From: Flavobacterium lipolyticum
Lineage (GTDB): Bacteria > Bacteroidota > Bacteroidia > Flavobacteriales > Flavobacteriaceae
Assembly (NCBI RefSeq): GCF_020905335.1
Contig: NZ_JAJJMN010000001.1
Span: forward strand, 372,001 to 436,000
Direction: 5' to 3'
DNA: 64,000 bases
The notes beneath the pieces were generated by a model. The model saw only the letters and a program-made list of their open reading frames with translations, did not search any database and had not been told where the DNA came from. The translations under genes and the position numbers were made by a program. This document shows positions 24,197 to 33,954 of the stretch, piece by piece. Each line of letters begins with the position of its first letter. The stretch's first letter is position 1.

Positions 24197-25186
24197 ATGG
24201 CACGTACAATTGCTGAAATACAGAACGAGATTCTGATGGAGAAAGGAAAGCAATCTTCCTTAAACAACTTAACAGATTCAAAAACTGCTATTTGGAAACT
24301 TTGGATTAACATAGTGGCCACCGCTATCTGGGTTCATGAAAAAATAGTAGAAAAAAATGCGCTCATCTCAAGACCGCATACCTTAAACTGGTACAGAAGT
24401 CAGGCCTTAAATTTTCATTACGGTCTGTCTTTACCCTCTGATCCCAACAACAAAATACCACTCATCTGGAAAGAGGGCTCCTATCAGTTTGACACTACAG
24501 GTTTTGACGAAACAGAAATCGAAAAATTAAAAATAATCAAACATTGCGCAGTAAGCGAAATTGATTTGGAAACAGTACTCGATCCCACAAAAAACAAAGA
24601 CCGGGAAACTATTTTTTCGGACTACTTCCGCAACAAAGTAGGGGTTGTATTTTTAAAAGTAGCCACGGTAAAAGGAGATAAAATCTCGAGAATTGATGTT
24701 CCTAATGAACTCTACGCCTTCAAAGAATATATGGCTAAAATTAAAGATGCTGGAAATCATATTTATATCTCTTCTGATAATGGTGATATCTTAAAACTAA
24801 ATTTAACCGTTTACGTTGATCCTTTGAATATCTATATTGATCCGGCAAATCCCGCAAATCCAAAAAATGGTTCATTGATTCTGAACGAAAAAATATTTCC
24901 TGTACAAGATGCTGTCAAAGAGCATTTAAAAAGTATTGAATTTAATGGCGCTTTTGTAAAAACCTATTTTGTCGATGCTTTGCAGAATACGCCGGGTATT
25001 AAAATCCCAGTTGTAAATAAAGTCGAAACCAGCTGGGCTAAAAATCCGAATGACCAACCAGCCCCTTCTTTAGAAGATGTCACTAAAACGGAATACTTTA
25101 TCCCTAACTCAGGCTATTTTGATCTGGATGCCTTAGAGGTACTGGTAAATTATATTCCTTATACATTTTACAGAGACAAACAATAG
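24197..25186 (+). CDS. Baseplate J-like protein
   Basis: 329 residues. N-terminus MARTIAEIQNEILMEKGKQS, then a helical TAIWKLWINIVATAIWVHEK segment and strands; a LKLNLTVYVDPLNIYIDP block and a KEHLKSIEFNGAFVKTYFVD helix-strand fit the C-terminal half of gpJ-like wedge proteins in Bacteroidota phages. It links sheath to baseplate. A 195-bp gap before it holds a weak AAACTACTG match only. Confidence 0.75.
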   Translation: MARTIAEIQNEILMEKGKQSSLNNLTDSKTAIWKLWINIVATAIWVHEKIVEKNALISRPHTLNWYRSQALNFHYGLSLPSDPNNKIPLIWKEGSYQFDTTGFDETEIEKLKIIKHCAVSEIDLETVLDPTKNKDRETIFSDYFRNKVGVVFLKVATVKGDKISRIDVPNELYAFKEYMAKIKDAGNHIYISSDNGDILKLNLTVYVDPLNIYIDPANPANPKNGSLILNEKIFPVQDAVKEHLKSIEFNGAFVKTYFVDALQNTPGIKIPVVNKVETSWAKNPNDQPAPSLEDVTKTEYFIPNSGYFDLDALEVLVNYIPYTFYRDKQ

Positions 25187-25201
25187 CCTAATACCAATAC
25201 T

Positions 25202-25882
25202 ATGAATAAATACACTGTTTTAAAATGGGAAAAGCTAATATTATGGCTCATCCCGCCGGTTGTCAGAAAAAAAACGCATCTGGAATGGCTCAATGTTTTA
25301 CTGGCTCCTCTTCGTACGATTTATGAAGAGATATTATACAAAATGCAGCATACTGGGCAGGTCATTTATCTGGAAAAAGTACTCAACGACGCTTTTAATC
25401 CCACAAAAAATTACGATCCCAACCTAAGTATGGAGCAAAAGCGATTAGAGGGGCTAATTTATATAGACGAATCGATCAAACCTGCAATTCAATATGTCTA
25501 TCTCCACAAAGAATACTACGAACCGGATATTACTTTGCCCGACAAAAAGGTAACAAAGGGAGCTTTAATGAGGCCGCAATTAAACATCTTTAAAAATAAT
25601 GAGCTTAAAAACAGAGATAACAAACCTGTTTATCTCGTACATCGTAAAGATTATACTAAAGTAAATTATGCCAATTTTAGAGTGTTTATACCCGAAAATC
25701 TAATTAAAGATCGAACAATAACTATTCAACCTAACCAGGACAATACTGTAGAAAAAACAGAACCGATCGAAGTGACCGATTTAAAATATCACAATCTTCT
25801 TAATTTTTATAAACTGGCAGGCAAAAGCTATGAAAGTTATCGCTATCAACCGAAAAAGCAAACTGGAGAAGTTAGAATATAG
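25202..25882 (+). CDS. Tail protein I-like baseplate protein
   Basis: 226 residues starting 15 bp after the J-like gene. WEKLILWLIPPVVRKKTHLE and LLAPLRTIYEEILYKMQHTG followed by LEKVLNDAFNP are typical of gpI-like proteins in Bacteroidota contractile tails, which join the baseplate wedge to the fibre. Order J-I-fibre supports it. C-terminal ~100 residues unassigned. Confidence 0.7.
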   Translation: MNKYTVLKWEKLILWLIPPVVRKKTHLEWLNVLLAPLRTIYEEILYKMQHTGQVIYLEKVLNDAFNPTKNYDPNLSMEQKRLEGLIYIDESIKPAIQYVYLHKEYYEPDITLPDKKVTKGALMRPQLNIFKNNELKNRDNKPVYLVHRKDYTKVNYANFRVFIPENLIKDRTITIQPNQDNTVEKTEPIEVTDLKYHNLLNFYKLAGKSYESYRYQPKKQTGEVRI

Positions 25883-25952
25883 AGTAAAGATACTAGAAAA
25901 TAGATTTAAGAATATAGAAACAAAAAACAACTGCAATTTAAATTAATACAAA

Positions 25953-28460
25953 ATGAAACAAATAAATTTTAGTCATGAAGGAGGTTTCCCTCTTGAACAG
26001 GAAACTTTAGAAAGACTTCAAAGCGCCTACAGAACGGAGTTATTTGGTGCTTTAAAAGCACATTTTAGCATCGAAACCTGCAAAAACTATATTGTCGCTA
26101 CTGCTACAGAGAAAAAAAATGGCTGGGCTATTATCCATCTGGATAAAAAAGATTGTACAGATCCGGAATATAATGAAGAAACTCCGGAAGGAATTTTATA
26201 CCCTATTTTAAAAGGGAAACCAACAGGATATTTAAAAACCATCCGAAAAGACACTAACCTGATTTACGGGACCGGAAAATCTCAAACCGCCTACTTTGAT
26301 TACGAAGCAGTATACATAGAACAAGCTGAATATACTACCGGTGCTTCACAAACGGATAAAACACTTGCAGCCAATTATCATATTCTGGGAAGTTTTAAGG
26401 AAATTTTGGATCATGCCGCCCTGGAAAAGATTTTGACTGAATTAGATACTGCTGTTAGAGCAAATGCAAAAGAAATTACGAAAGTAAAAGATGAATATCT
26501 CGCTCTTGACGGCTCAAAAACGATGAAAGGGAATCTGAATATGGGAACTTATCACATTTCAAGATTAGATGTTGGCGAGAATCCTGAAGCAAATATAAGA
26601 GCATACGATTTCAGACTAGGATCACTGGAAAGAAGAGGAATGAAACATGGTCAAAATTATCTGGGAAGAGCCTTGGTAGATAGCACCAAAGATGCCGCAA
26701 CCACAAGTCTTACCCTCAATTATCAGGCGGATTGGGATCATATCCATATAGGCGGAAAAGTACATTTAGATAGTGCCCCTGCGACAGCTGATGATGGTTC
26801 CTTTTTGTTATTAGGCGAGCAAAATCAAATCATTAGAAGTAACTCCCTACTCAACCCTTTACTTAGCCATGTCGACGATTTAATTAACCGTGTTACAAAA
26901 TTAGAAGAGAAAAAACCAGCGGAATCTGCCATACCTAAAGGAATGATCGCTATTTGGGGGCGACCTGCTAGTCAAATCCCGGAAGGCTGGGAAGAGTATG
27001 TGCCATTGAGAGGAAGAATGCCTGTTGGATTTTATGACCCTACTGGTGATGAAAAAACACAAGACCAACGAGAAGGTCGTGGTGAAGGTGTTACTTATTA
27101 TTATGACAATGATGGTTATACTATATATCCTTTTGATACCATATTAAATGATGGTGGACATATTAAGAAAAAAATACTTCTTAGCGAAATGCCTTCACAT
27201 TCACATAAATTCACTGCTGACCATTATGTCACAGGAAGCGGTATGCGTTTCGGAAGTAATGCAAGCGATGATACAGGACTAGTCAATCTGGAAACGGAAC
27301 CAAGTGGAAGCGGAGTGCCTTTTTCTGTTATGAACCCTTATCGTGTAATTCACTTCATCGAATATACCGGGCGGCCAAAAGATACAACAAAACCGACAAG
27401 TCCAACAGACCTAATCGCAACAAACATTGATAATAAAAGTCTAATTTTGAGCTGGATCAAATCAAGTGATGATATTGGGGTTACTAATTATCTTGTATAT
27501 AAAGACAATGAACTAATAGTTACACTAGGTGATGTTTCATCTTATCCGGTTACTGGTTTAAATCCGGGTACGCGCTACAGTTTTTCTGTTAAAGCACGAG
27601 ACAAAGCAGGAAACTTATCGGATAGTGTTTTCAAAGATGCAACTACAACTGCAACTGACACAATCAATCCTCCTATGCCTTTATCAATTACCGCTTACGA
27701 AAAAACCCCTAATTATATTCACATTGACTGGGAACCCGCTCCAAACACAGAACCTGTTACTTATCAGCTTTTTAAAAAAATAGATGATGGAGAATATCAT
27801 GAGTTAGCTGCAAGACGACTCGGATCCCAATTAGCTTCTGAAGATTATGGAGAAGGTAACGAATACAATACGGTCAGATTCTTCTACAAAGTAAGAGCAA
27901 TCGATGCTGCCTTAAATGAATCTCCTTTTACTGAGCCAGTTGAAGTGGTTTTGCCACCGATGATGGTCGCTTGTTTTGACGTCGAATCTCCGGTAACTAT
28001 GGCATCAGGGCAAACCAAAAAGCTAAAAAATATTGTCATTGGTGATAAACTCCAGGGATTCTCCTTCCCAAATGAGATTGACGAATCAGCCGGCGATTAT
28101 TTCTTGTGGAACGGAAAACGAAATGAGGCTATAAAGACAGAAGTAACTGTAGTAGACAAAAAAACAAGTATTCAACCCAATTTTTATGAAATTAAAACAG
28201 GAGACAATATCATTAAAGTTACGGGAGAGCATCCTTTACTAATCACTGAAGATGGTGAAAGCCTTAAATGGGTAAGTGCCAAAAATGTAGCACAAAATAT
28301 GTTATTGATTGATAAACTGGGAAAAACCAAAGCCATTGAATCGATATTATTCAGAGAAGAACCTCTTGAGGTCGCTCTTCTGGATGTTGAAAATGTTGAT
28401 AATTATGTTATCTCGGGAATTGTAGTTCACAACAATAAACCTTCCCAACCTAGAGAATAA
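25953..28460 (+). CDS. Tail fibre with collar, two FN3 domains and a C-terminal Hint domain
   Basis: 835 residues. About 1-325: fibre shaft, including LDGSKTMKGNLNMGTYHISR. About 327-475: tail-collar domain (PKGMIAIWGRPASQIPEGWE; SEMPSHSHKFT; PFSVMNPYRVIHFIEYTG). About 476-567 and 568-668: two fibronectin type III domains. About 674-828: Hint/intein-like domain, with nucleophile-type Cys674 (ACFDVESPV), block-B TGEHPLL (757-763) and block-G VHNN (825-828). The residue after the terminal HN is Asn, not Cys/Ser/Thr, so cleavage or cross-linking is likelier than splicing. Only KPSQPRE follows. A Hint domain on a contractile-tail fibre is uncommon; self-processing is inferred. Confidence 0.85.
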   Translation: MKQINFSHEGGFPLEQETLERLQSAYRTELFGALKAHFSIETCKNYIVATATEKKNGWAIIHLDKKDCTDPEYNEETPEGILYPILKGKPTGYLKTIRKDTNLIYGTGKSQTAYFDYEAVYIEQAEYTTGASQTDKTLAANYHILGSFKEILDHAALEKILTELDTAVRANAKEITKVKDEYLALDGSKTMKGNLNMGTYHISRLDVGENPEANIRAYDFRLGSLERRGMKHGQNYLGRALVDSTKDAATTSLTLNYQADWDHIHIGGKVHLDSAPATADDGSFLLLGEQNQIIRSNSLLNPLLSHVDDLINRVTKLEEKKPAESAIPKGMIAIWGRPASQIPEGWEEYVPLRGRMPVGFYDPTGDEKTQDQREGRGEGVTYYYDNDGYTIYPFDTILNDGGHIKKKILLSEMPSHSHKFTADHYVTGSGMRFGSNASDDTGLVNLETEPSGSGVPFSVMNPYRVIHFIEYTGRPKDTTKPTSPTDLIATNIDNKSLILSWIKSSDDIGVTNYLVYKDNELIVTLGDVSSYPVTGLNPGTRYSFSVKARDKAGNLSDSVFKDATTTATDTINPPMPLSITAYEKTPNYIHIDWEPAPNTEPVTYQLFKKIDDGEYHELAARRLGSQLASEDYGEGNEYNTVRFFYKVRAIDAALNESPFTEPVEVVLPPMMVACFDVESPVTMASGQTKKLKNIVIGDKLQGFSFPNEIDESAGDYFLWNGKRNEAIKTEVTVVDKKTSIQPNFYEIKTGDNIIKVTGEHPLLITEDGESLKWVSAKNVAQNMLLIDKLGKTKAIESILFREEPLEVALLDVENVDNYVISGIVVHNNKPSQPRE

Positions 28461-28470
28461 CATCTGATAC

Positions 28471-28499
28471 TCTTTTGGGGGAATATATCCCCCAAAAGA
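28471..28499 (+). terminator. Stable hairpin after the fibre gene
   Basis: TCTTTTGGGGGA (28471-28482) pairs perfectly with TCCCCCAAAAGA (28488-28499) over a 5-base loop. There is a T-rich stretch about 15 bases later. Likely terminator or attenuator between fibre and lysis genes. Confidence 0.7.
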
Positions 28500-28534
28500 T
28501 TCCTCATCTCTCCTTTTTAACCTAAACTGACTCT

Positions 28535-28999
28535 ATGAAAATTGTAAAATTTATTTTTACCGCTTTGGCATTGCTGTGGCTTTTTATAACCATCCTGATC
28601 ATGGTACAAGTAGCCATCCTTATACTACCAATTCTTTTTATTTCGAAAAAACATTACACCGAATGGATCCTCTTTACATTTGCCTTAATCTGCTCTTTTG
28701 GCGTTTACCCCATTTCTTTTATCTATGCCGCCATCAAATGGAAAGGCTTTCTAAATTATTTAAGAAAACTCAGCTTAAGTATTGATATCACAGGAAATAT
28801 GGTCGCCGGGGCCTTATTGAACGACAACTTTATTACGAGCAATTCCGTCCATAAATTTGGCGTTGTTCAGGAAACGATCAGCGACAATTTAGGCGAAAAC
28901 GAAAGAGACCATACCTTATCCGTTTTTGGAAAGAGATTTACCAATCTGCTTGGCGTAATTGATTTTGATCACGCCAAAAAATCTATAGTAGAAGATTAA
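28535..28999 (+). CDS. Phage-type membrane protein, two TM segments
   Basis: 154 residues. Two hydrophobic segments (about 5-34 and 42-66), then a soluble domain (SIDITGNMVAGALLNDNFIT; FGVVQETISDNLGENERDHT; SVFGKRFTNLLGVIDFDHAK) that I recall from membrane proteins of Bacteroidota phages encoded near the lysis genes. It precedes the holin by 15 bp. Function unknown. Confidence 0.65.
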   Translation: MKIVKFIFTALALLWLFITILIMVQVAILILPILFISKKHYTEWILFTFALICSFGVYPISFIYAAIKWKGFLNYLRKLSLSIDITGNMVAGALLNDNFITSNSVHKFGVVQETISDNLGENERDHTLSVFGKRFTNLLGVIDFDHAKKSIVED

Positions 29000-29014
29000 T
29001 TCAACCTTAAACCT

Positions 29015-29488
29015 ATGATAATGCATAGAATTACAGAATATTCAAATGAATTAAAATTACTGCTTTACGGAATTTTTATTTACCTGGAAATGGATGCAGA
29101 AATTGTTAAAGTGCTGTTTTATTTAATGGTATTGGATACTTTTTTAGGCATTGTCAAAACCATCGTATTAAATAACCCTTTTAGCTTTAAAAAACTGGCC
29201 TTAGGATTTGTTTCCAAGCTGGCTGTACTATTGATTCCAACAGCTCTGGCCTTAATGAGCAAAGGCCTCAATTACAACTTCAAATGGTTTGTAACCATTG
29301 TAATGGATTTGCTGATCGTAAGCGATGGCATTTCAATCATCAGCAATATAATAGCTATAAAGACAAAAAAAGAAGTCGAGAATTTCGATGCCATGACTTT
29401 GATCTTAAAGTCCATAAGAAATCGTTTAATACAACTTTTCAAGAGAATTTTGATTACAATTGACCCCAGATATCATGTAGAAGAATAA
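29015..29488 (+). CDS. Phage holin (family 4 type)
   Basis: 157 residues with hydrophobic segments near 14-32, 36-54, 70-86 and 95-112, including VLFYLMVLDTFLGIVKTI and LIVSDGISIISNI, the D-x-x-x-G and SIISN patterns of toxin-secretion/phage-lysis holins. It would let the M15 endolysin, which has no signal peptide, reach the wall. Charged C-terminus as usual. Confidence 0.8.
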   Translation: MIMHRITEYSNELKLLLYGIFIYLEMDAEIVKVLFYLMVLDTFLGIVKTIVLNNPFSFKKLALGFVSKLAVLLIPTALALMSKGLNYNFKWFVTIVMDLLIVSDGISIISNIIAIKTKKEVENFDAMTLILKSIRNRLIQLFKRILITIDPRYHVEE

Positions 29489-29528
29489 TCCAATACGCTT
29501 TATAAACAAAAAAATAAAACAAGCAATA

Positions 29529-29939
29529 ATGACAACAAATATCAATACTATTCTGAGCTGGTTCAAAACCAGATCAAAACCTACTCAGGAAGAATTTCGC
29601 GCCACTTGGTTAAGCTTTTGGCACAAAGATGAGCAGATTCCAACAGAAAAAATCGAAGGCTTACAGGGCCTTTTAGATCATAAAGCCGATTTAGAAGCTT
29701 TGGAAAACCACAAAGCTGATTCAAACGCACACTCAGAATTGTTTATTAGAGCTAAGTTTATTAAAACTGGGGAATTATCCATTTTCAAGCATCCCAATAA
29801 TACTGATCAAACAAAAGAATACATACTTGAAATAAATGATCTCGTCCAGGGCTTTGTTGAAAAAACCTGGATAAATGGATATTACATTGGCGGCGACATA
29901 AGTTTACTTGAAAGCTTTAGTGTAAATACAAATGCATAA
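29529..29939 (+). CDS. Fibre-associated small protein
   Basis: 136 residues starting TNINTILSWFKTRSKPTQEE then TWLSFWHKDEQIP, a segment I know from N-termini of Bacteroidota phage tail-fibre or fibre-attachment proteins, followed by a short helical part (LDHKADLEALENHKADSNAH). No signal peptide. Likely an adaptor at the base of a second fibre. Confidence 0.6.
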   Translation: MTTNINTILSWFKTRSKPTQEEFRATWLSFWHKDEQIPTEKIEGLQGLLDHKADLEALENHKADSNAHSELFIRAKFIKTGELSIFKHPNNTDQTKEYILEINDLVQGFVEKTWINGYYIGGDISLLESFSVNTNA

Positions 29940-30021
29940 ATGTAAATACCAAATAAAAAAGAAAATCCTCATAGTTCTTGAAAAAAGAGCCATAAACATT
30001 ACTAATCACAACATTTAAATT

Positions 30022-31107
30022 ATGAAAAGAATATTTTTATTTTTACTCCTTGCTGTGTCATTTACAGCATTCGCGCAAGTTCAAATACCACAAGAATACA
30101 CTATTCAAAAACCTTTACGATTGGGAACTGTTAATCCTGGTACAAAAACAGATTCTGTATTAGTTCGGGGTTCTGATAAAATTATCAAATTTGTTCCCCG
30201 AAGTGAATTTGGCGGGACTAGTGCCCTTCAGGATTTGAAGTCAGTGCTTAATACGGGTAATGTAGCATTAAGTCCAAACAATTATAGCTGGTTTATTCCA
30301 AATCTTTCCAACGAGGCTCCCTCTATTGATTTTGGGGTTACTGCATTGAATGGTGTAACAGCAAATTCCATTTCAATGACACCCGAAAACTTTATTTTAC
30401 AGCACAGCTCGCCGGCTACTGGTGCAACCTATTCCATAGAATTACAAAACAATGGTCTGACCTATGGTTCAGACATGTCAACACATTGGACAGCGAGAAG
30501 TATTGTCGATAAAGCCTATGTCGATAGCATCAATTTCCAAAAATTAGTTGACAATAATGCAGTTGCGACCTTAGATAATGGTAACTATGCTCAAATATTA
30601 AACATCGATAAAGGGGGAAACCGACATGTTGGTTTTAATGTGACTAATGAACAGTTTAAAAGTTCTATGCTTGAATTAGGAGGAGGAGGGTTATTTCAGG
30701 CCTTTGCCTCTACAGCAAATGGCTTTGGAGAAATACTTATGAACCCAGACCATAGCGGTGTAGGCGAAAATCACAAAATGGCTTTAAGGTATATACAATA
30801 CTTTCCTGGAGGAGGCCAAGCCGCTGAAAACATATTAGTTTTTGAGCCTATGACTTCATCAGGTAAGTCCTTAGTAAAAATTCCATTTAAGTCAGGAGAA
30901 CATTTATTGGCAACAACAAGCGATTTAGCGACAGATAATCCAACCGTGTCAAGTTTAACACTTACTGAATTAAATACCACATATCCAAATGCAATAAATG
31001 GCTATAGGGTACATTGCCCATCCATTTCGACAGGTGCGCTTATTTATGAGAAAACTCAGACGGGCTGGTTGGAAATCTCTGTATCAATTGTTTACAATCC
31101 CCAATAA
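30022..31107 (+). CDS. Exported fibre-like protein
   Basis: 361 residues. A clear cleavable signal peptide (LLLAVSFTAFAQ, cut near residue 19) is followed by a fibre-type sequence: YTIQKPLRLGTVNPGTKTDS, VLVRGSDKIIKFVPRSEF, SIVDKAYVDSINF, and a C-terminal glycine-rich part. The KAYVDS block is typical of phage fibre and appendage proteins, yet a signal peptide is odd for a virion protein assembled in the cytoplasm. It could be a cell-surface decoy or adhesin derived from a fibre, or a fibre gene with inherited leader. Confidence 0.7.
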   Translation: MKRIFLFLLLAVSFTAFAQVQIPQEYTIQKPLRLGTVNPGTKTDSVLVRGSDKIIKFVPRSEFGGTSALQDLKSVLNTGNVALSPNNYSWFIPNLSNEAPSIDFGVTALNGVTANSISMTPENFILQHSSPATGATYSIELQNNGLTYGSDMSTHWTARSIVDKAYVDSINFQKLVDNNAVATLDNGNYAQILNIDKGGNRHVGFNVTNEQFKSSMLELGGGGLFQAFASTANGFGEILMNPDHSGVGENHKMALRYIQYFPGGGQAAENILVFEPMTSSGKSLVKIPFKSGEHLLATTSDLATDNPTVSSLTLTELNTTYPNAINGYRVHCPSISTGALIYEKTQTGWLEISVSIVYNPQ

Positions 31108-31128
31108 AATAACCTTAAACTTTAAAAC

Positions 31129-31320
31129 ATGAATAAATCAAAAATCGCAGTAACCGTGAGTCTTTTAATTGTTTTAACAGGTTTCATCGACACAAAATTC
31201 GATCTGTTACAGGATGCAGGATTGTCGGAAATAGTTATCAATAGAATTAAACTCATTGGTTTGATTCTGACGGCAGTATTACCAGGAATCAGCTCTCTAC
31301 TTTCAAAAGAAGAAAAGTAA
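31129..31320 (+). CDS. Small phage-type membrane protein
   Basis: 63 residues with two hydrophobic segments (about 6-18 and 42-57) and a lysine-rich end (LLSKEEK). Short proteins like this often close Bacteroidota phage tail/lysis regions. It is the last gene of the cluster. The following 31321-31605 contains nothing recognisable. Confidence 0.5.
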   Translation: MNKSKIAVTVSLLIVLTGFIDTKFDLLQDAGLSEIVINRIKLIGLILTAVLPGISSLLSKEEK

Positions 31321-31605
31321 AAAGAAATTTCTACGGAAAACATTAAAAATTGACCTAAAGCAATTATTTCTATCTTAAAGAAAGAACCTTTGCCTAAATT
31401 TGTAACTACATCTCTTACCTTATATTCCCGGCAACATACTGCGCTGAAAGAAATGATAAAGTTAAATACTAAAATCTCCTTTACCCTATAACAATTCATT
31501 TCTGATTCTAATATACTTTCCTACAAGCATTAAGAAAACAATTGTTGAGATATTTTTATAAAATCAGTAATTATTCTACTACTACCGAAATAACAATTAA
31601 AAATC

Positions 31606-31636
31606 AAAAACCCCTCTTACAAAACCGTAAGAGGGG
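31606..31636 (-). terminator. Terminator of the cobalamin operon
   Basis: Read on the minus strand, CCCCTCTTAC (complement of 31627-31636) pairs with GTAAGAGGGG (complement of 31611-31620) over 6 bases and is followed by TTTTT. It lies 30 bp past the stop of the gene at 31666. Confidence 0.85.
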
Positions 31637-31665
31637 CTATATCTATACATTTCACATTTTACAAC

Positions 31666-33936
31666 CTACTTCTTAATAAATTTCTGTACATAGTTTGCTT
31701 TATCAGTCACTATATTGATGATGTACATTCCTTTTGAAAAATCACTAACGTTAATCTTATTGTTACTGATCTGAGCGTTAATTGATTTACCCGAAATATC
31801 ATAGACCGTTACTTTTAACACCTCGTCTTCTGTTCTAATGTTCAATACATCTGAAACCGGATTAGGATAAACTGCTAGTTCTAATTTCGTAAACTCACCG
31901 GTACCTAAATTAGTAGTTGTGTTTACGATGATTGATTTTTCAACTAGTTTGCCATTGGAATTAAAACGAATCACCACTGTTGCAGTACCCTGAGTTTTTG
32001 GAGTCAGAACCAATTCGTCATTCACATTTATTACAGCCGAAACCACCTCTGTATCACTAACTGACTTTACAGATTTTACGATCGCTGCCGACAAATTATC
32101 AGTATCGGAAACAATATTTTTTAAATCGATTACAGTTGCTTCTTTTACCGAAACCTCCGAAGGCAGAGTATTGCTCACTACAGGTGCTGCATTATCCGGA
32201 AAAACGGTCGTTCCGGGAAACCAATAATAGTCATCCAAAATTTTTGTTTGGGTTAAACTTCCTGTACGATCAAAAGTATGAACCCAGTTTTTCTGATAAT
32301 GTGCTCCAAATCCGTTTTCTGTAGTATTGAGAATCAACTCATCTGAAACCGGATCAATACGCAGGGCTGCACCGTAAGGAATTTGTTTAAAAGCATCTGT
32401 TTGTCCCGGAATGGTTGCAAAATTCTCATTAAAGGTTTTTGAAGTAATATCAAATTTTACAATTTTTGTTCCTGAAGTAAAAGAACTGATGGCGTTTATC
32501 CAAAACAAAGCATTCTCCTGAGTACTATACGTAAAACTCCCCGCATTCCAGGCTCCCCAGGAACCCAGGTATTTGGTTGTTGGAATCGCATATTCGGTTA
32601 CCGTAAAAGTTGTTGCATTAATATTGATTAACTTTTGATCCTGAATTCCCCATACACTTCCGTCTTTGGCCTGAACTACAGAGTGGAATTTACCGGTAAT
32701 AGTCTTAATCAAAGTATGAGTAGCAGGATCGATTATCAGCATTCCTCCACTTTGTGTTACTGCAAATACATACTGAGACGTACGAATCATATTACCAACC
32801 TGTCCTGCAGTACCTGTACCTGCTAATAAACTTCCCACCTTCAGATTGGCAATATCAAAAAGATAAATACCTTTTGAAGTACCTATATATCCAGTGTTTT
32901 CATTAACTCCAACAAACGAACGTCCATCTGCTCCAATGTTTGCAAATCCTGCAATTTTTTTCATAGTTTTTGCATTAGCAACAACCAATCTTCCGCCCGG
33001 ACTAAAATTTTGATCTCCTCCGCTTGCTGCCTGTTTGGAAATAAAATAAAAATTATCTCCGTAAATTGTTCCGTAACAGGTGGTCACGCCAAAGGTTTCA
33101 TTGTTATTCGCTATACTATAAATTCGGTAATTAGTACTTCCGTCTTTATTAATAAAATTCACAGAACCATTGGTATGTCCGAACCAGTCTTCGTTTACCA
33201 TAAAAAATCCATTCGTAAAATCTGTTGCTTCCACATAAGGTGCAACCGGAGTAAAAGTTCCGGCAATAGGAAGCACATTTTTAGACGGTGCATAATTCCA
33301 AACATCCCAGGAATCATTTTGCAGAATACGACCAGATGCCCCTGTACTTACGGCAGTAAAATCAGCATCGGCAGGATTTTTCCCCCAATACGTCCATTCT
33401 CCATTTGTCCATCCGGATTGCCAGTGATCGTTTGTATCTATTGCTTTATAATTGTCAAAATCGTAAGCCGTTGTATTCACAAAGCCATTTGTTGGATAAA
33501 GAGGATAAGTATAATCTGTGCCTTTATAAAGTCCGATCGTTTTAATTCCATTCAGATCAAAACCCAATCCTCCTGTCAAAGATCCTGTTTGAGCTCCCTT
33601 ATACAACAGAGCGAAAAAACGACGATCTGCTTTTAGTATGGCTTTTAACATGTCTTCGCCTGTGGCAGTACCCTCCCATCTGAATCCCCAGACTAAAGCA
33701 TCGGTATTTTTACCATCATTCCACTGCACCGCAAAAGCCGCCCGATTAGAGCCTGTACCTATCCAGTACTTAATATCATCAAAGGTTGTCGCCGCAGTCG
33801 TGTTTTGGGCAATTTTATTTTTCGCTGCTGTTTGTTTATTATTATTTGGAATTGTGCCCTCCGATACCACCTGACCTCGCATAAAAAAGACAGAAAGGAA
33901 CATCAATACTAACAAGTAATTTTTCTTCATATTCAA
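31666..33936 (-). CDS. DUF5074-type surface protein with T9SS sorting domain
   Basis: 756 residues. Signal peptide (SVFFMRGQ, cut near 21). N-terminal part with WIGTGSNRAAFAVQWNDGKN and a WGFRWEGTATGEDMLKAI block, a central beta-propeller-like region (DUF5074 pattern: GGRLVVANAKTMKKIAGFAN; GGMLIIDPATHTLIKTITGK), an Ig-like segment, and a type A T9SS sorting tail (LAVYPNPVSDVLNI ... ANYVQKFIKK). It is the last gene of the riboswitch-led operon, so a surface cobalamin-capture role is likely. Secretion across the outer membrane by type IX is expected from the tail. Confidence 0.8.
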   Translation of the reverse strand: MNMKKNYLLVLMFLSVFFMRGQVVSEGTIPNNNKQTAAKNKIAQNTTAATTFDDIKYWIGTGSNRAAFAVQWNDGKNTDALVWGFRWEGTATGEDMLKAILKADRRFFALLYKGAQTGSLTGGLGFDLNGIKTIGLYKGTDYTYPLYPTNGFVNTTAYDFDNYKAIDTNDHWQSGWTNGEWTYWGKNPADADFTAVSTGASGRILQNDSWDVWNYAPSKNVLPIAGTFTPVAPYVEATDFTNGFFMVNEDWFGHTNGSVNFINKDGSTNYRIYSIANNNETFGVTTCYGTIYGDNFYFISKQAASGGDQNFSPGGRLVVANAKTMKKIAGFANIGADGRSFVGVNENTGYIGTSKGIYLFDIANLKVGSLLAGTGTAGQVGNMIRTSQYVFAVTQSGGMLIIDPATHTLIKTITGKFHSVVQAKDGSVWGIQDQKLININATTFTVTEYAIPTTKYLGSWGAWNAGSFTYSTQENALFWINAISSFTSGTKIVKFDITSKTFNENFATIPGQTDAFKQIPYGAALRIDPVSDELILNTTENGFGAHYQKNWVHTFDRTGSLTQTKILDDYYWFPGTTVFPDNAAPVVSNTLPSEVSVKEATVIDLKNIVSDTDNLSAAIVKSVKSVSDTEVVSAVINVNDELVLTPKTQGTATVVIRFNSNGKLVEKSIIVNTTTNLGTGEFTKLELAVYPNPVSDVLNIRTEDEVLKVTVYDISGKSINAQISNNKINVSDFSKGMYIINIVTDKANYVQKFIKK

Positions 33937-33954
33937 TTTAATTTTAATTTTTTA

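Noticed and set aside
11356-31320. Classic extracellular contractile injection system (PVC/Afp type)
   Set aside because: No AAA+ ATPase, no multiple sheath and tube paralogues, and there are a holin, endolysin and CI-like repressor; a phage-tail or tailocin-like element fits better.
33010-33636. A 208-residue plus-strand frame
   Set aside because: Antisense to the well-supported DUF5074-type gene; composition is unlike a protein.
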